Positions 45,190 to 55,130 are shown, counted from the first letter of the stretch. The stretch: 64,000 bases of DNA from Chitinophaga niastensis (GCF_003014755.1 NZ_PYAW01000002.1:1364001-1428000); one strand, 5' to 3'. Numbers and translations are program-made. Notes: a model not told the origin generated them from the sequence alone.

Positions 45190-46452
45190 ATGAAACATCT
45201 GATCTGGATATGGGTCTTGTTTTCACTCTCTGCCACTGCCCAGGATTCAACAATACTCACCCTGGAACAATGTCAGCAACTGGCCCGGCAAAATTATCCC
45301 CTGCTTAAACAGCAACAGGTATTGAATAATATTTTGAAGATACAAACGCAGAATATTAATTCCTCCTGGCTGCCACAGGCCGTACTCAACGGACAAGCAT
45401 CCTATCAATCAGACGTAGTGCAACTACCCATTAAATTACCCGGCCTTAATATAACACCACTGGCCAAAGATCAATACCGCGCTACGATTGATGTGAACCA
45501 GCAAATTTATGATGGCGGCATTACCCGGCAGCAGCGCGATTTACAGGCTATACAGCAACAAACTTCCCAACAACAGGTAGAAGTGGAACTGTATAAAGTA
45601 AAACAACAGGTAACACAGGTATACTTTAATGCATTGTTATCTACAGAATATATTACTACCTCACAGCTGGCGCAAAAAGACCTGCAACAGCGATTGGAAA
45701 AGTTACAGGCCGGGGTAAACAACGGTACAGTGTTGCCCTCCAGCGTAGACCTGCTACAGGCAGAGCTCCTGAAAGCCCAGCAGCAGGAGATTGCAGCTGC
45801 ATCGTCCAAAAAAGCTTACCTGGCCGTGATGCAATTACTCACCGGTGTTACGCTAACGGGTGTGGCTACACGCACTGTGCCTGATCAGGTAACACTAACG
45901 GAGACGGATACACTTAACAGGCCTGAGCTGCTGTTATATCATCTTCAAAGCAATGCACTGCAACAACAATCATTGTTAACCGGCGCCCGCAAACTCCCCA
46001 GGGTAAGCGCTTTTGTACAAGGTGGCTTCGGCCGGCCAGGGTTGAATATGCTGAGCAACGATTTTGCGCCCTTCTATATTACCGGCGTCCGGCTGAACTG
46101 GACCCTCTGGAACTGGCACTACCAGCGCAAAGAGCAGCAGGTACTAACGTTGCAGGAAAAGAATGTGGACATACAATCTGCCACCTTCACCCTCAATACC
46201 CGCGTGCAACTGGCACAACAGGCGGCAGAAATAGAACAGCTGCAGCAAACACTGGAAAAAGACCAGTCGATTATTGCACTGCGCATTCGCGTGAAAGAAG
46301 CGGCAGCAGCGCAACTGGACAACGGCGTCATTACCGTTCATGATTATGTGCAGGACCTGGACGCAGAAACACAGGCGCGTATCAGCCAGCAAACACATAC
46401 CCTGCAACTGGCACTGGCACATATTAACTATCAATTGATCCGTGGTTACTAA
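45190..46452 (+). CDS. TolC-family outer-membrane efflux protein
   Basis: 420 residues with a signal peptide (1-18, SATAQ). Long Gln-rich coiled-coil helices in two repeated halves with short strands between (VNQQIYDGG, VRLNWTLWNW), the TolC fold. It forms the outer-membrane channel of the export complex encoded by this operon. 11 bp precede the HlyD-like gene. Confidence 0.92.
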   Translation: MKHLIWIWVLFSLSATAQDSTILTLEQCQQLARQNYPLLKQQQVLNNILKIQTQNINSSWLPQAVLNGQASYQSDVVQLPIKLPGLNITPLAKDQYRATIDVNQQIYDGGITRQQRDLQAIQQQTSQQQVEVELYKVKQQVTQVYFNALLSTEYITTSQLAQKDLQQRLEKLQAGVNNGTVLPSSVDLLQAELLKAQQQEIAAASSKKAYLAVMQLLTGVTLTGVATRTVPDQVTLTETDTLNRPELLLYHLQSNALQQQSLLTGARKLPRVSAFVQGGFGRPGLNMLSNDFAPFYITGVRLNWTLWNWHYQRKEQQVLTLQEKNVDIQSATFTLNTRVQLAQQAAEIEQLQQTLEKDQSIIALRIRVKEAAAAQLDNGVITVHDYVQDLDAETQARISQQTHTLQLALAHINYQLIRGY

Positions 46453-46463
46453 ATAATATATAC

Positions 46464-47363
46464 ATGAAAGCTTTTCATTTTGCGCTACTGTTTTGCACTG
46501 CCTTATGTGCCTGTAACACAAACAAGCATACATCAGATGCTTATGGAAATTTTGAAGCGGTAGAAACCATTGTGGGCGCGGAAGGTACCGGTAAACTATT
46601 GGTATTTGGTGTAGAAGAAGGCATGGTATTACCCGCAGATACTATCGTTGGCTGGATTGATTCTACCCAGTTGCACCTGAAAAAAACACAGCTCCAGGCC
46701 AATATAAAAGCAGTGTTGAGTAAACGTCCGGATGCTCAACCTCAGCTGCAGGTTATCAAAGAACAGATAGCCCGTCAGCAAATAGAACAGCAACGTATTA
46801 CCAACCTGCTCAAAGCCCACGCTGCTACCCCTAAACAGCTGGATGATATTAATGCCCAGATTGCTATCCTGGAGAAACAATATAAGAGCTTAGCGTCTTC
46901 GCTGGAAACACAGGTAAGTGGCTACAATAGCGAAACGCAGCCATTACAGGCACAGGTAGCGCAGGTGGCAGACCAGCTTACACAATCACGTGTAGTGAAT
47001 CCTATTCATGGTACTGTGTTGGTTAAATACGTGGAAAGAGGAGAGGTGGTAACTTATGGTAAGTCGTTGTATAAAATTGCAGATCTCTCAGAAATTATAC
47101 TCCGCGCATATGTAGGCGAAACGCAACTGGGACAGGTAAAGATTGGTCAGCAGGTAACCGTACTAACGGATATGCCGGATGGAAAATATAAAGAGTGGCC
47201 CGGCACCATTACCTGGATATCGGATGAGGCAGAATTTACCCCAAAAATTATCCAGACGAAAGAAGAAAGAGCGAACCTCGTATATGCGATGAAAGTAAAG
47301 GTGAAAAATGATGGAAGCCTGAAAATAGGAATGCCCGCAGAATTATTATTCTCAAAAAAGTAA
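46464..47363 (+). CDS. HlyD/YbhG-type periplasmic adaptor
   Basis: 299 residues; lipoprotein-like N-terminus (ALLFCTALCACNTNK). Two half-lipoyl motifs (VVGAEGTGKLLVFGVEEGMVL region and VVNPIHGTVLVKYVERGEVV) flank a coiled-coil hairpin (about 70-165), followed by a beta-barrel domain. It bridges the inner-membrane ABC transporter and the TolC channel. 2 bp separate it from the ATPase gene. Confidence 0.92.
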   Translation: MKAFHFALLFCTALCACNTNKHTSDAYGNFEAVETIVGAEGTGKLLVFGVEEGMVLPADTIVGWIDSTQLHLKKTQLQANIKAVLSKRPDAQPQLQVIKEQIARQQIEQQRITNLLKAHAATPKQLDDINAQIAILEKQYKSLASSLETQVSGYNSETQPLQAQVAQVADQLTQSRVVNPIHGTVLVKYVERGEVVTYGKSLYKIADLSEIILRAYVGETQLGQVKIGQQVTVLTDMPDGKYKEWPGTITWISDEAEFTPKIIQTKEERANLVYAMKVKVKNDGSLKIGMPAELLFSKK

Positions 47364-47365
47364 TC

Positions 47366-48274
47366 ATGGCTAATCCTATCATCGTTAATGGTATTTATAA
47401 AAACTTTGGTGCTACCCAGGCACTGCAGGATATTTCTTTTGAAGTGAAAGAAGCAGAACTGTTTGGGCTGATTGGTCCGGATGGTGCCGGAAAGTCTACG
47501 CTGTTCCGTATTCTGACCACCCTGTTGCTGGCAGATAAAGGCAACGCTACTGTTAATGGCCTGGATGTAGTAAAACAATACAAGGCTATCCGGAAAATAG
47601 CTGGTTATATGCCTGGCCGTTTTTCTTTATACCAGGACTTAACCGTAGAAGAGAACCTGCATTTTTTTGCTACCATCTTCAATACAACGATCACCGCCAA
47701 TTATGACCTGATCAAAGATATTTATGAGCAGATCGCGCCTTTTAAAAAGCGGTTGGCAGGACAATTGTCAGGAGGAATGAAACAGAAGCTGGCATTGTGT
47801 TGTGCGCTGGTACATAAGCCCGTGGTACTGTTCCTGGATGAACCCACTACGGGTGTAGATCCGGTATCACGTAAAGAGTTCTGGGAAATGTTAAAAGGTC
47901 TGAAAGGGAAAGGTATCCCCGTATTGGTATCTACACCCTATATGGATGAAGCGGTACTGTGCGACAGGGTAGCCCTGATCCAGAAAGGGGCTTTGCTGGA
48001 AATAGATACACCGCAAAACATTATCCATCGTTTTCCGCAACGTATCTGGGCAGTGCGTGCAGAAAATATGTTTGCCCTGCTGCTGGCTATTCGTGCATTC
48101 CCGCAAACAGCCAGCTGTTATGCTTTTGGGGAATACCTGCATGTAACGTTGAAAGCCGGAGAGGCGGATTTAGCATCCCTGCAAGCATATCTGCAACAGC
48201 AGGAACATACGGAAATGAAAATATTACCGATCACCGCCAGTATAGAAGACTGTTTCATGGCTTTAAGCGCATAG
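47366..48274 (+). CDS. ABC transporter ATP-binding protein (first ATPase)
   Basis: 302 residues. Walker A GPDGAGKST, signature LSGGMKQKLAL, Walker B VVLFLDEPTTGVDP; the switch region is STPYMDEA where H is usual, so the H-loop His is replaced by Pro-Tyr. A C-terminal extension of about 75 residues follows. Corresponds to the N-terminal half of E. coli YbhF. Confidence 0.92.
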   Translation: MANPIIVNGIYKNFGATQALQDISFEVKEAELFGLIGPDGAGKSTLFRILTTLLLADKGNATVNGLDVVKQYKAIRKIAGYMPGRFSLYQDLTVEENLHFFATIFNTTITANYDLIKDIYEQIAPFKKRLAGQLSGGMKQKLALCCALVHKPVVLFLDEPTTGVDPVSRKEFWEMLKGLKGKGIPVLVSTPYMDEAVLCDRVALIQKGALLEIDTPQNIIHRFPQRIWAVRAENMFALLLAIRAFPQTASCYAFGEYLHVTLKAGEADLASLQAYLQQQEHTEMKILPITASIEDCFMALSA

Positions 48275-48278
48275 CATT

Positions 48279-49001
48279 ATGAATCCGATCATTACCAGGT
48301 CACTCACCAAAAAATTCGGCAATTTTATTGCCACCAACGCCATCACTTTTGAAGTGCTGCCAGGTGAGATCTTTGGCTTCCTCGGCGCTAATGGTGCCGG
48401 CAAAACCACCGCCATGCGTATGTTGTGTGGATTGCTGAAACCAAGCAGCGGAGAGGCTTTTGTAGCAGGTTACAATGTATATACACAAACGGAGAAAGTA
48501 AAGAAAAGTATTGGTTATATGAGCCAACGGTTTTCCCTATACGAAGATCTGACAGTGAAAGAAAATATCCGCTTTTATGGTGGTATCTACGGATTAAGCA
48601 ACCAGCAGATAAAGGATAAAACCGCACAGTTGCTGCAAAAGCTGGGTATCGAAAAAGAGGCCGGTCAACTCGTGGGTGCGTTGCCGTTAGGCTGGAAACA
48701 AAAGCTCTCTTTTTCGGTGGCCATCCTGCACGATCCCGCTATCGTATTTTTGGATGAACCTACCGGTGGTGTAGATCCTGTTACCCGGCGGCAGTTCTGG
48801 GATATGATCTATGAAGCGGCCAATAGCGGTGTAACTGTTTTTGTAACCACGCACTATATGGATGAAGCGGAGTATTGTAACCGGGTATCTATTATGGTAG
48901 ATGGAAAGATAGAAGCCCTGGATACACCGGTAGCGCTGAAATCGCATTATCAGGCAGACACAATGAATGACGTGTTTTTACAACTGGCAAGAGGAAAATA
49001 A
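48279..49001 (+). CDS. ABC transporter ATP-binding protein (second ATPase)
   Basis: 240 residues. Walker A GANGAGKTT, Walker B IVFLDEPTGGVDP and a normal H-loop (VTTHYMDEAEYCNR). The signature motif is degenerate: ALPLGWKQKLSF instead of LSGGQ. The same LPLG pattern is known from the C-terminal half of YbhF, so the two ATPases are complementary and form one consensus and one degenerate site. Confidence 0.92.
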   Translation: MNPIITRSLTKKFGNFIATNAITFEVLPGEIFGFLGANGAGKTTAMRMLCGLLKPSSGEAFVAGYNVYTQTEKVKKSIGYMSQRFSLYEDLTVKENIRFYGGIYGLSNQQIKDKTAQLLQKLGIEKEAGQLVGALPLGWKQKLSFSVAILHDPAIVFLDEPTGGVDPVTRRQFWDMIYEAANSGVTVFVTTHYMDEAEYCNRVSIMVDGKIEALDTPVALKSHYQADTMNDVFLQLARGK

Positions 49002-49011
49002 AATTTTAGGT

Positions 49012-50118
49012 ATGCATCAGTTCCTGGTTTTTGTTCGTAAAGAATTTTATCACATCTTCCGCGATAAGCGCACCCTGCTCATCCTCTTCGGGATGCCGGT
49101 AGTGCAGATCATCCTCTTTGGTTTTGCGATCACCAATGAAATCCGGGAGGCAAAAATTGCAGTGCTGGATCAGTCGCACGACTACTACAGCCGCCGTCTC
49201 ACAGATAAGCTGGTAGCCTCCGGCTATCTTATAACAGATCAATACCTGCAAAGTAACAACCAGGTTGAAACGGCCTTTAAAGCCGGAGAAATAAAGATGG
49301 TAGTAGTGATTCCTGCTAAGTTTGGAGAAGATTTTTTTCATCAGAAAAAAGTTACCGTGCAGCTGCTGGCAGATGCCGGTGATCCCAATACAGCCACTAC
49401 TTTGCTCAATTATGCCACCGCTATTATTAGCAGCTATCAACAGGAACTGGAACTACAAAATAATTTACCACTCACCATTAATACCACGGTGCGTATGCGT
49501 TATAACCCGGCATTGAAGAGCGTTTTCCTGTTTGTACCGGGTGTGATGACGCTGATACTGTTGCTGGTATCTGCTATGATGACTTCCATCACCATTACCC
49601 GCGAAAAGGAATTGGGCACTATGGAAATATTGCTGGTATCTCCTTTGCCGCCGGCGATGATCATTATAGGAAAAGTAATGCCATACATCCTGCTGGCATT
49701 TGTGAATGCAGTGATTATACTGAGTATGGGGGTAGGTATTTTCGGAATGCCCATCAAAGGCAGTATCCTCCTGTTGTTACTGGAATGTGTGTTGTTTGTA
49801 CTAACATCGTTATCACTCGGTATTCTTATTTCAACCGTTACTAATACCCAGCAAACGGCCATGATGGCATCTATGATGGGATTGTTGATGCCTACGGTAT
49901 TATTGTCAGGGTTTATATTTCCTGTGGAAAGCATGCCTGAACCGTTACAGGTATTGTCTAATGTAATGCCGGCGAAATGGTTTATCATCATATTAAAAGA
50001 TATCATGCTGAAGGGGGCGGGGTTGCGCGACATATGGCTGCAAACGGGCATACTCGCAGGCATGACCCTGTTTTTTCTCGGTATCAGTATACGGAACTTT
50101 AAAATTCGTTTGAACTAA
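49012..50118 (+). CDS. ABC-2 type permease (YbhS/YbhR-like)
   Basis: The frame opens at 48967 inside the ATPase gene; MHQFLVFVRKEFYHIFRDKR from the ATG at 49012 is the correct type of start (368 residues). One N-terminal membrane segment, a large periplasmic domain (about 45-170) and five C-terminal segments; TREKELGTMEILLVSPL is the conserved cytosolic loop. Its stop overlaps the next ATG by one base (TAATG). Confidence 0.92.
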   Translation: MHQFLVFVRKEFYHIFRDKRTLLILFGMPVVQIILFGFAITNEIREAKIAVLDQSHDYYSRRLTDKLVASGYLITDQYLQSNNQVETAFKAGEIKMVVVIPAKFGEDFFHQKKVTVQLLADAGDPNTATTLLNYATAIISSYQQELELQNNLPLTINTTVRMRYNPALKSVFLFVPGVMTLILLLVSAMMTSITITREKELGTMEILLVSPLPPAMIIIGKVMPYILLAFVNAVIILSMGVGIFGMPIKGSILLLLLECVLFVLTSLSLGILISTVTNTQQTAMMASMMGLLMPTVLLSGFIFPVESMPEPLQVLSNVMPAKWFIIILKDIMLKGAGLRDIWLQTGILAGMTLFFLGISIRNFKIRLN

Positions 50119-51236
50119 TGCGTACCATACGTTTTCTTTTACAGAAAGAGTTCCTGCAGATCTTCCGCAGCAAGGCCATGTTGCGCATTATCCTGATTGT
50201 ACCCATTTTACAATTGCTGGTACTCTCTTATGCTGCTAACTACGAAATAAAAAATATAGCCATCGACGTTATAGACAGAGATCTCTCGCCATGGTCGCAG
50301 CAGCTGGTGAGTAAGATCCTGGCCTCCGGTTATTTTAAACTGCACCGGCATACTTTCAGCGAGCAGGAAGCATTGGATGACGTAGCAGGGGATAGAGCAG
50401 ATATTATCCTGGTAATACCTCCTCACTTTGAGCGCGACCTGGTAAAGGAAAATAAGGCACAGCTGCAACTCCTGGTAAATGCTATCAATGGCAGCAAAGC
50501 CGGGTTGGCTAATGGTTATGCGAATAGTATCATCCGTGATTTTAATCAGCAGATACGCACCTCCTGGCTGGCGCTGGACAAGCACACCGGTCCTGCACGG
50601 ATTGAAATCACTTACTCCAACTGGTATAACCAGCGGATGGATTATAAGGTGTTTATGGTGCCGGGAATCCTGGTGGTGCTGGTAACCCTGATCGGCGCAT
50701 TTTTATCGGGTATGAACATCGTGAAAGAAAAAGAGATCGGCACCATTGAACAACTAAATGTAACGCCTATACGTAAGTACCAGTTCATCCTGGGAAAGTT
50801 AATACCGTTCTGGATAATAGGGATGTTTGAGTTGATTTTTGGCCTGTTGGTGGGTAAGCTGGTCTTTGATCTTCCAATAGTAGGTAGTATAGGGCTGGTA
50901 TTCCTGTTTGCAGCTATTTACCTGTGGGTGATGCTGGGCATGGGGTTGCTTGTTTCCACCTTTACAGACACACAACAGCAGGCTATGTTTATCGCCTGGT
51001 TCTTTGTTATCATCTTTATGTTAATGAGTGGATTATTTACCCCCGTGGAAAGCATGCCGCACTGGGCACAGCAGTTGACCCTGTTAAATCCTATTGCTTA
51101 CTTTATAAAGGTGATCCGCATGGTAATGCTCAAGGGTAGCGGCTTTAGCGATATCAGTATGTACCTGCTGATTATGTTCGTATATGCATTGGTGATGAAT
51201 GGAGTAGCGATCCTGAATTATCGCAAAAGAGTGTAG
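50118..51236 (+). CDS. ABC-2 type permease (YbhR/YbhS-like)
   Basis: 372 residues with the same layout as the preceding permease (FLQKEFLQIFRSKAMLR; loop VKEKEIGTIEQLNVTPI; GLFTPVESMPHWAQ near the end). The two permeases would form the heterodimeric membrane part. Last gene of the efflux operon; no strong terminator is visible in the 148 bp to the convergent flavoprotein gene. Confidence 0.92.
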   Translation: MRTIRFLLQKEFLQIFRSKAMLRIILIVPILQLLVLSYAANYEIKNIAIDVIDRDLSPWSQQLVSKILASGYFKLHRHTFSEQEALDDVAGDRADIILVIPPHFERDLVKENKAQLQLLVNAINGSKAGLANGYANSIIRDFNQQIRTSWLALDKHTGPARIEITYSNWYNQRMDYKVFMVPGILVVLVTLIGAFLSGMNIVKEKEIGTIEQLNVTPIRKYQFILGKLIPFWIIGMFELIFGLLVGKLVFDLPIVGSIGLVFLFAAIYLWVMLGMGLLVSTFTDTQQQAMFIAWFFVIIFMLMSGLFTPVESMPHWAQQLTLLNPIAYFIKVIRMVMLKGSGFSDISMYLLIMFVYALVMNGVAILNYRKRV

Positions 51237-51384
51237 GTAACTCTGTTTCATAGTTTGTTTCTGGTAAATCCAAACTAAGTGATCGATTCTTTTTTTTCTA
51301 ATTTCCGGATCCTGGTTTTTTTAAACAACTTCTTAGATGATGGCTGTAAATGTAATCCATCAATACCACTTCTGGTGCCTCTTG

Positions 51385-52530
51385 CTAAATATTGTCCGAA
51401 TCTGTACTAACGGTATCGGATATACGTTTTATTCTTCTCTCCCAGAAGGGGGCCTCCGTCCATCGCTGCTCCTTTTTGTAAAAGGATGCTCTTAGTTGAA
51501 GATAGTTGCGGAAATGTTGCTGCAGGTCTTTGCGGTAACTGATACTACTTGCTGAATCGCCCTGCAGGTGTAAGTTTGCAGCCAGTGCTGCATGGCATGC
51601 GGAGCTGATCGCAAAGCCGAGTCCCATAGAAGATATAGGATCGAAGGACAGTGCTGCATCTCCGGTGGCAAGGAAATTTTTTATTGAGGCAGTATCGGTA
51701 ATTTGAGTGAATGCATTTTTTACCCAGGGCTTCCCATAGGCATGGCTGCCACGTGTTAATGGCAGCAGGTGCTTCGTGGTGGCCAGCAGCCGATTCCAGT
51801 TATAGTGGTGTTGCCACTGATGTTTTTTGATAAGGTCACTATCGGTGAAGAATGTTACGGCCAGCCTGTTTCCGGGTATAGTGGCATAATACCACCAACC
51901 TTCGGGCGTTGTTTCCAGTAATATTTTTTGTTCTGGTGTATGCGTTGCGTCTAACTGAAGGTAGGCGCCAATGCCAGTGAGCTGATCATATCTGTTTCCG
52001 GGAATACCAAGATGCCTGCAAACCTGTGCCTGGCGCCCGGTGGCGTCTAGCAGGAATTTTGCATGCACATGAAACTGTCCTTTTGTTTCGTGTTGAAGGA
52101 GTATTGTCCAATGGCCATTAGCGGTTTGCTGATACTGCAATGCCTTGGTGCGCGGAAACAGCTGTCCGCCATGAGTGGCCACCTGCGCTGCCAGAAAGGG
52201 ATCGAACAGTTGCCTGTCCAGCTGGTAGCTGCGGCCTTCTGTGGTATAGATGCTGTGCCGCGAAATAAGCCTATCGCTTCCCCATGCTGCCTCACTGTTA
52301 TAGCCTTCCTGTATGCCGGCATTATCAAAGGCATTGCGCGGAATGCCAGCATATTCCAGCAGCTGGAATATGCTGGCATCAACGTGCTCGCCTACACGAA
52401 CGTTGTCGTATGCGCTGGCTTCCGCCACCACTACCTTACATGTGGTATGTGTAAGCAAACATAAAGCGGCGGCGGTACCCGCCGGACCGCCGCCTGCAAT
52501 GAAAATATCTGTATAAATATCTATCTGCAT
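51385..52530 (-). CDS. LodB-like FAD-dependent maturase/oxidoreductase
   Basis: The frame extends upstream into the lodA-like gene; the ATG at 52530 (MQIDIYTDIFIAGGGPAGTA), 7 bp after that gene's stop, is the evident start (381 residues). FAD-binding GGGPAG at 14-19, VRVGEHVDASIF, and the second FAD motif ATGDAALSFDPISSMGLGF. This belongs to the flavoprotein group (halogenase-like) whose LodB/GoxB members are needed to form the cysteine tryptophylquinone cofactor in LodA/GoxA. The operon order lodA-lodB is the usual one. Confidence 0.85.
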   Translation of the reverse strand: MQIDIYTDIFIAGGGPAGTAAALCLLTHTTCKVVVAEASAYDNVRVGEHVDASIFQLLEYAGIPRNAFDNAGIQEGYNSEAAWGSDRLISRHSIYTTEGRSYQLDRQLFDPFLAAQVATHGGQLFPRTKALQYQQTANGHWTILLQHETKGQFHVHAKFLLDATGRQAQVCRHLGIPGNRYDQLTGIGAYLQLDATHTPEQKILLETTPEGWWYYATIPGNRLAVTFFTDSDLIKKHQWQHHYNWNRLLATTKHLLPLTRGSHAYGKPWVKNAFTQITDTASIKNFLATGDAALSFDPISSMGLGFAISSACHAALAANLHLQGDSASSISYRKDLQQHFRNYLQLRASFYKKEQRWTEAPFWERRIKRISDTVSTDSDNI

Positions 52531-52537
52531 ATACTTT

Positions 52538-54577
52538 TTAAAATCTGTTCCTGCTTCCGGAGCGGGGCATCGGAAGACCTTCGGCCGCCACTGCAATAGG
52601 TTTGAATGCAAGCGTTTCTAAATGTTCTACCAGCGCGGCTCCGCGGGCACTCATCTTTTTTACGGCCTGTTTGTCTTCCTGGATGAAGTAGACCGGTATG
52701 GTGGTTTCATCATCGCTCTTATTTCCGCTGATATCTCCTACTGGTACATCTTTGTAAGTAAATAATTCATTCACCCGCTCTGTTTCTACCAGGTACGGAA
52801 ATCCTTTTTCGCCGGCATGCTGATCTCTGATGAAACCCAGTGCGGACCAGTGTTCTACCATCTGCACGAAGCTGTTGATGCCTCTTTGATAGTTGACCTG
52901 CAATCCGGCCGGAGCATGTGCTGCCGCCTGGCCTTCCTCTGTGATTTGCCCGGTAAGCACATCCCATGGGCTTTGAGGTGGCCACCAGTAAGAATAGTAA
53001 GTGGGTGGAAGCGGTTGTTTGTTGACTTTATTGACAGTAGGATTGGTGAAGTTGATATACTGAACGGTACATTGAAAGAAATCCGCCTGCCATGGACAAG
53101 CCATACGTTTGGTAAGATCTCCCGGCTCACAGCCATTACCGAGGCATTCATCCTCATCAGGAGAAAGCCCTGTTTTATAGTAATCGGCCGGACGTTGGAG
53201 GATGATATAAGGTGCTTTGTATATTAACCGGTTCTGCATGTTCCAGGTCACTTCAATACCGGGGCACATGGGCAGTCCTACGCAATTGCCTACACTGGCG
53301 GCATCCATCGGGTGAATAGGGCCAGGCGCCGGTTCCGGTGTGTTCTCAAATTTTCCTTTGGCCCATTGCTTCATGAGGAAATATTGTGTATCGTCCAGCG
53401 CCAGGAATTTCATGATGTTGATTTCGCTTACCGAGTTGCTGCCAGAATTCAGTGGCATCATCGGGAAATAATCGCTGCCACTATGTTTCCAGAGCTTCTG
53501 CTGCGGCTGATCCTCCGGAGGGTCGAGAGGCGGTACGCCATCAGGCCTGCGGAAGTAGGAGAAATATTGCTCTCTGTTATTTCTGTTGGCTTCTAATGGA
53601 TCTCCATAATCGAATTGATAGGAGCAGAAGGCCATCATCGACTGTACATTAGCCACCCACTGGTATCTGCTGATACGGTTGATGATAGGTAAAATATCGC
53701 GTTTGAAGTTAGCAACATAATTTTCATTCCAATTTGCCCCTGTGCGCAATTCGGGTACCAGATTGAAATAGCGTACACCTACATCAAACATGGTATCGCT
53801 GAGGGTGGAGATGTTTACTATTTCCGGCGCAAAGTCGGGTGAGCCAACGATTACCCAGGCTTCCAGCTGCACATCCGGCGTATTGTCTTCAAATGAAACG
53901 ATACATTTTACGGTGCCATCCGAAATATCATCATGCCATGTGTTGGAGCCTCCATAGCTTGTCAGCGGCTCATCACCGCCGGCACGGCCATATCCGCCCA
54001 GCACTATAAGCCTGCCTTCGTTATCCGTGAGCAGATCACCGAGAGTGGTTACAGGTGTACCATATTTTACCTGTTCAGGAGGATATTGCACAGGATATCC
54101 CGCAGGCGCCTGGTCTTTTGTAAAAGCAATTTTCTCCTGGCGGCCGCTGATAGTTCTTGGCCCCGGGTCTATAATAAGACTTTGCCGCGCACCCCGGCCC
54201 TCCACATCAGGATTGCGCCATGGTACCTGGCGATAGAAATAACTGTTCCGATAGCCGTACAGCAGATTGCCTTCCAGCTCGGAGTACTGATACCATGCAG
54301 CTTTTTTATTAGCCAGATGCACCGTCCAGGTGATAGATTTTACATTGGGCGTATCCAGTGTAAGCTCTGCGCCATTTTCATTATAAACCATGAAAGGCTG
54401 TCCCTGACGCTTTATCAGGCCGGCACCATCTTTAAACTGAGTGATAGGCGCTAGTTGATTTCCATGCGCATCGGCGTTGAATGGAAGCCCGCCAATGGTA
54501 TGGGGGGATAGACAAATCTGATCCGGACTATTGCCCAAACGAGCAATACCTACAGATGGATGTAGTGATAGTTTCAT
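52538..54577 (-). CDS. LodA/GoxA-like CTQ-dependent amine/amino-acid oxidase
   Basis: Upstream codons to 54625 depend on a TTG; the ATG at 54577 gives 679 residues. The N-terminus KLSLHPSVGIARLGNSPDQ and FKDGAGLIKRQGQPFMVY is the LodA-family start. Cofactor residues: Asp499 and Cys503 in ADFFQC reproduce the Asp-x3-Cys spacing of LodA; the Trp partner is probably in SYWWPPQSPW (531-538). LodA enzymes oxidise amino acids (lysine, glycine) to release hydrogen peroxide, which can be antimicrobial. No signal peptide is visible; family members are known to be secreted without one. Substrate not predictable. Confidence 0.85.
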   Translation of the reverse strand: MKLSLHPSVGIARLGNSPDQICLSPHTIGGLPFNADAHGNQLAPITQFKDGAGLIKRQGQPFMVYNENGAELTLDTPNVKSITWTVHLANKKAAWYQYSELEGNLLYGYRNSYFYRQVPWRNPDVEGRGARQSLIIDPGPRTISGRQEKIAFTKDQAPAGYPVQYPPEQVKYGTPVTTLGDLLTDNEGRLIVLGGYGRAGGDEPLTSYGGSNTWHDDISDGTVKCIVSFEDNTPDVQLEAWVIVGSPDFAPEIVNISTLSDTMFDVGVRYFNLVPELRTGANWNENYVANFKRDILPIINRISRYQWVANVQSMMAFCSYQFDYGDPLEANRNNREQYFSYFRRPDGVPPLDPPEDQPQQKLWKHSGSDYFPMMPLNSGSNSVSEINIMKFLALDDTQYFLMKQWAKGKFENTPEPAPGPIHPMDAASVGNCVGLPMCPGIEVTWNMQNRLIYKAPYIILQRPADYYKTGLSPDEDECLGNGCEPGDLTKRMACPWQADFFQCTVQYINFTNPTVNKVNKQPLPPTYYSYWWPPQSPWDVLTGQITEEGQAAAHAPAGLQVNYQRGINSFVQMVEHWSALGFIRDQHAGEKGFPYLVETERVNELFTYKDVPVGDISGNKSDDETTIPVYFIQEDKQAVKKMSARGAALVEHLETLAFKPIAVAAEGLPMPRSGSRNRF

Positions 54578-55080
54578 TGCTGGGGAATTTGATTTCTGTT
54601 GTGGAACGTTGGCTGACGGATACAAACAATTCTAATGGAGCTTACAAACGATAATGATTATTCTGAGTATATGAGCTTAACAAGAAACTAAATCTAAGTA
54701 TTTTTTTGATAAAAAAATCACAGGAGACAAATTTACGCAGAAAAAAATTGTTTTGCATTCAGAGAGATAATTTCTTTTTCAATCTCCTCAAATGCATTAT
54801 CTTCATTACATTCTTCTTCAGTAAAATTATTTTTTTTATCCGATTTTATGAAGATGGTTGATGTAAAACCTTTTCTTGTTGCCAGTTTGCCGAGTTGTAG
54901 ATTAAACTTTCAAACGGGATGATCTTTTTTTTGTTTCCCCGGAGTAATGTTGTGCTGATGATTTCAATCTCTTAAGTTGATGATTAAAGTGGATGCTCAT
55001 GAATTTCTTTTCTGCAGTTTGTAGATAGTAAATCTGTTACCGATGCCATGAAGTAATTTAAAGTTACACCATCATATCAA
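54578..55080. other. AT-rich intergenic region with one unexplained open frame
   Basis: 503 bp. On the minus strand 54736-54909 there are 58 codons without stop that read like protein (KGFTSTIFIKSDKKNNFTEEE then NEDNAFEEIEKEIISLNAK) ending at TAA 54735-54733, but no ATG opens the frame. A second short ATG frame just upstream (MSIHFNHQLKRLKSS) is in another phase, so a frameshifted small gene is possible. Nothing else was found. Confidence 0.3.
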
Positions 55081-55126
55081 AAACAAAGCAGCCGGCTCAA
55101 AAATAATTGAGCCGGCTGCTTTGTTT
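55081..55126. terminator. Strong terminator hairpin with 20-bp arms
   Basis: AAACAAAGCAGCCGGCTCAA (55081-55100) and its exact complement (55107-55126) around a 6-nt loop, with T runs on both strands; it lies 5 bp behind the MocR gene stop on the minus strand. Confidence 0.9.
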
Positions 55127-55130
55127 TCAG

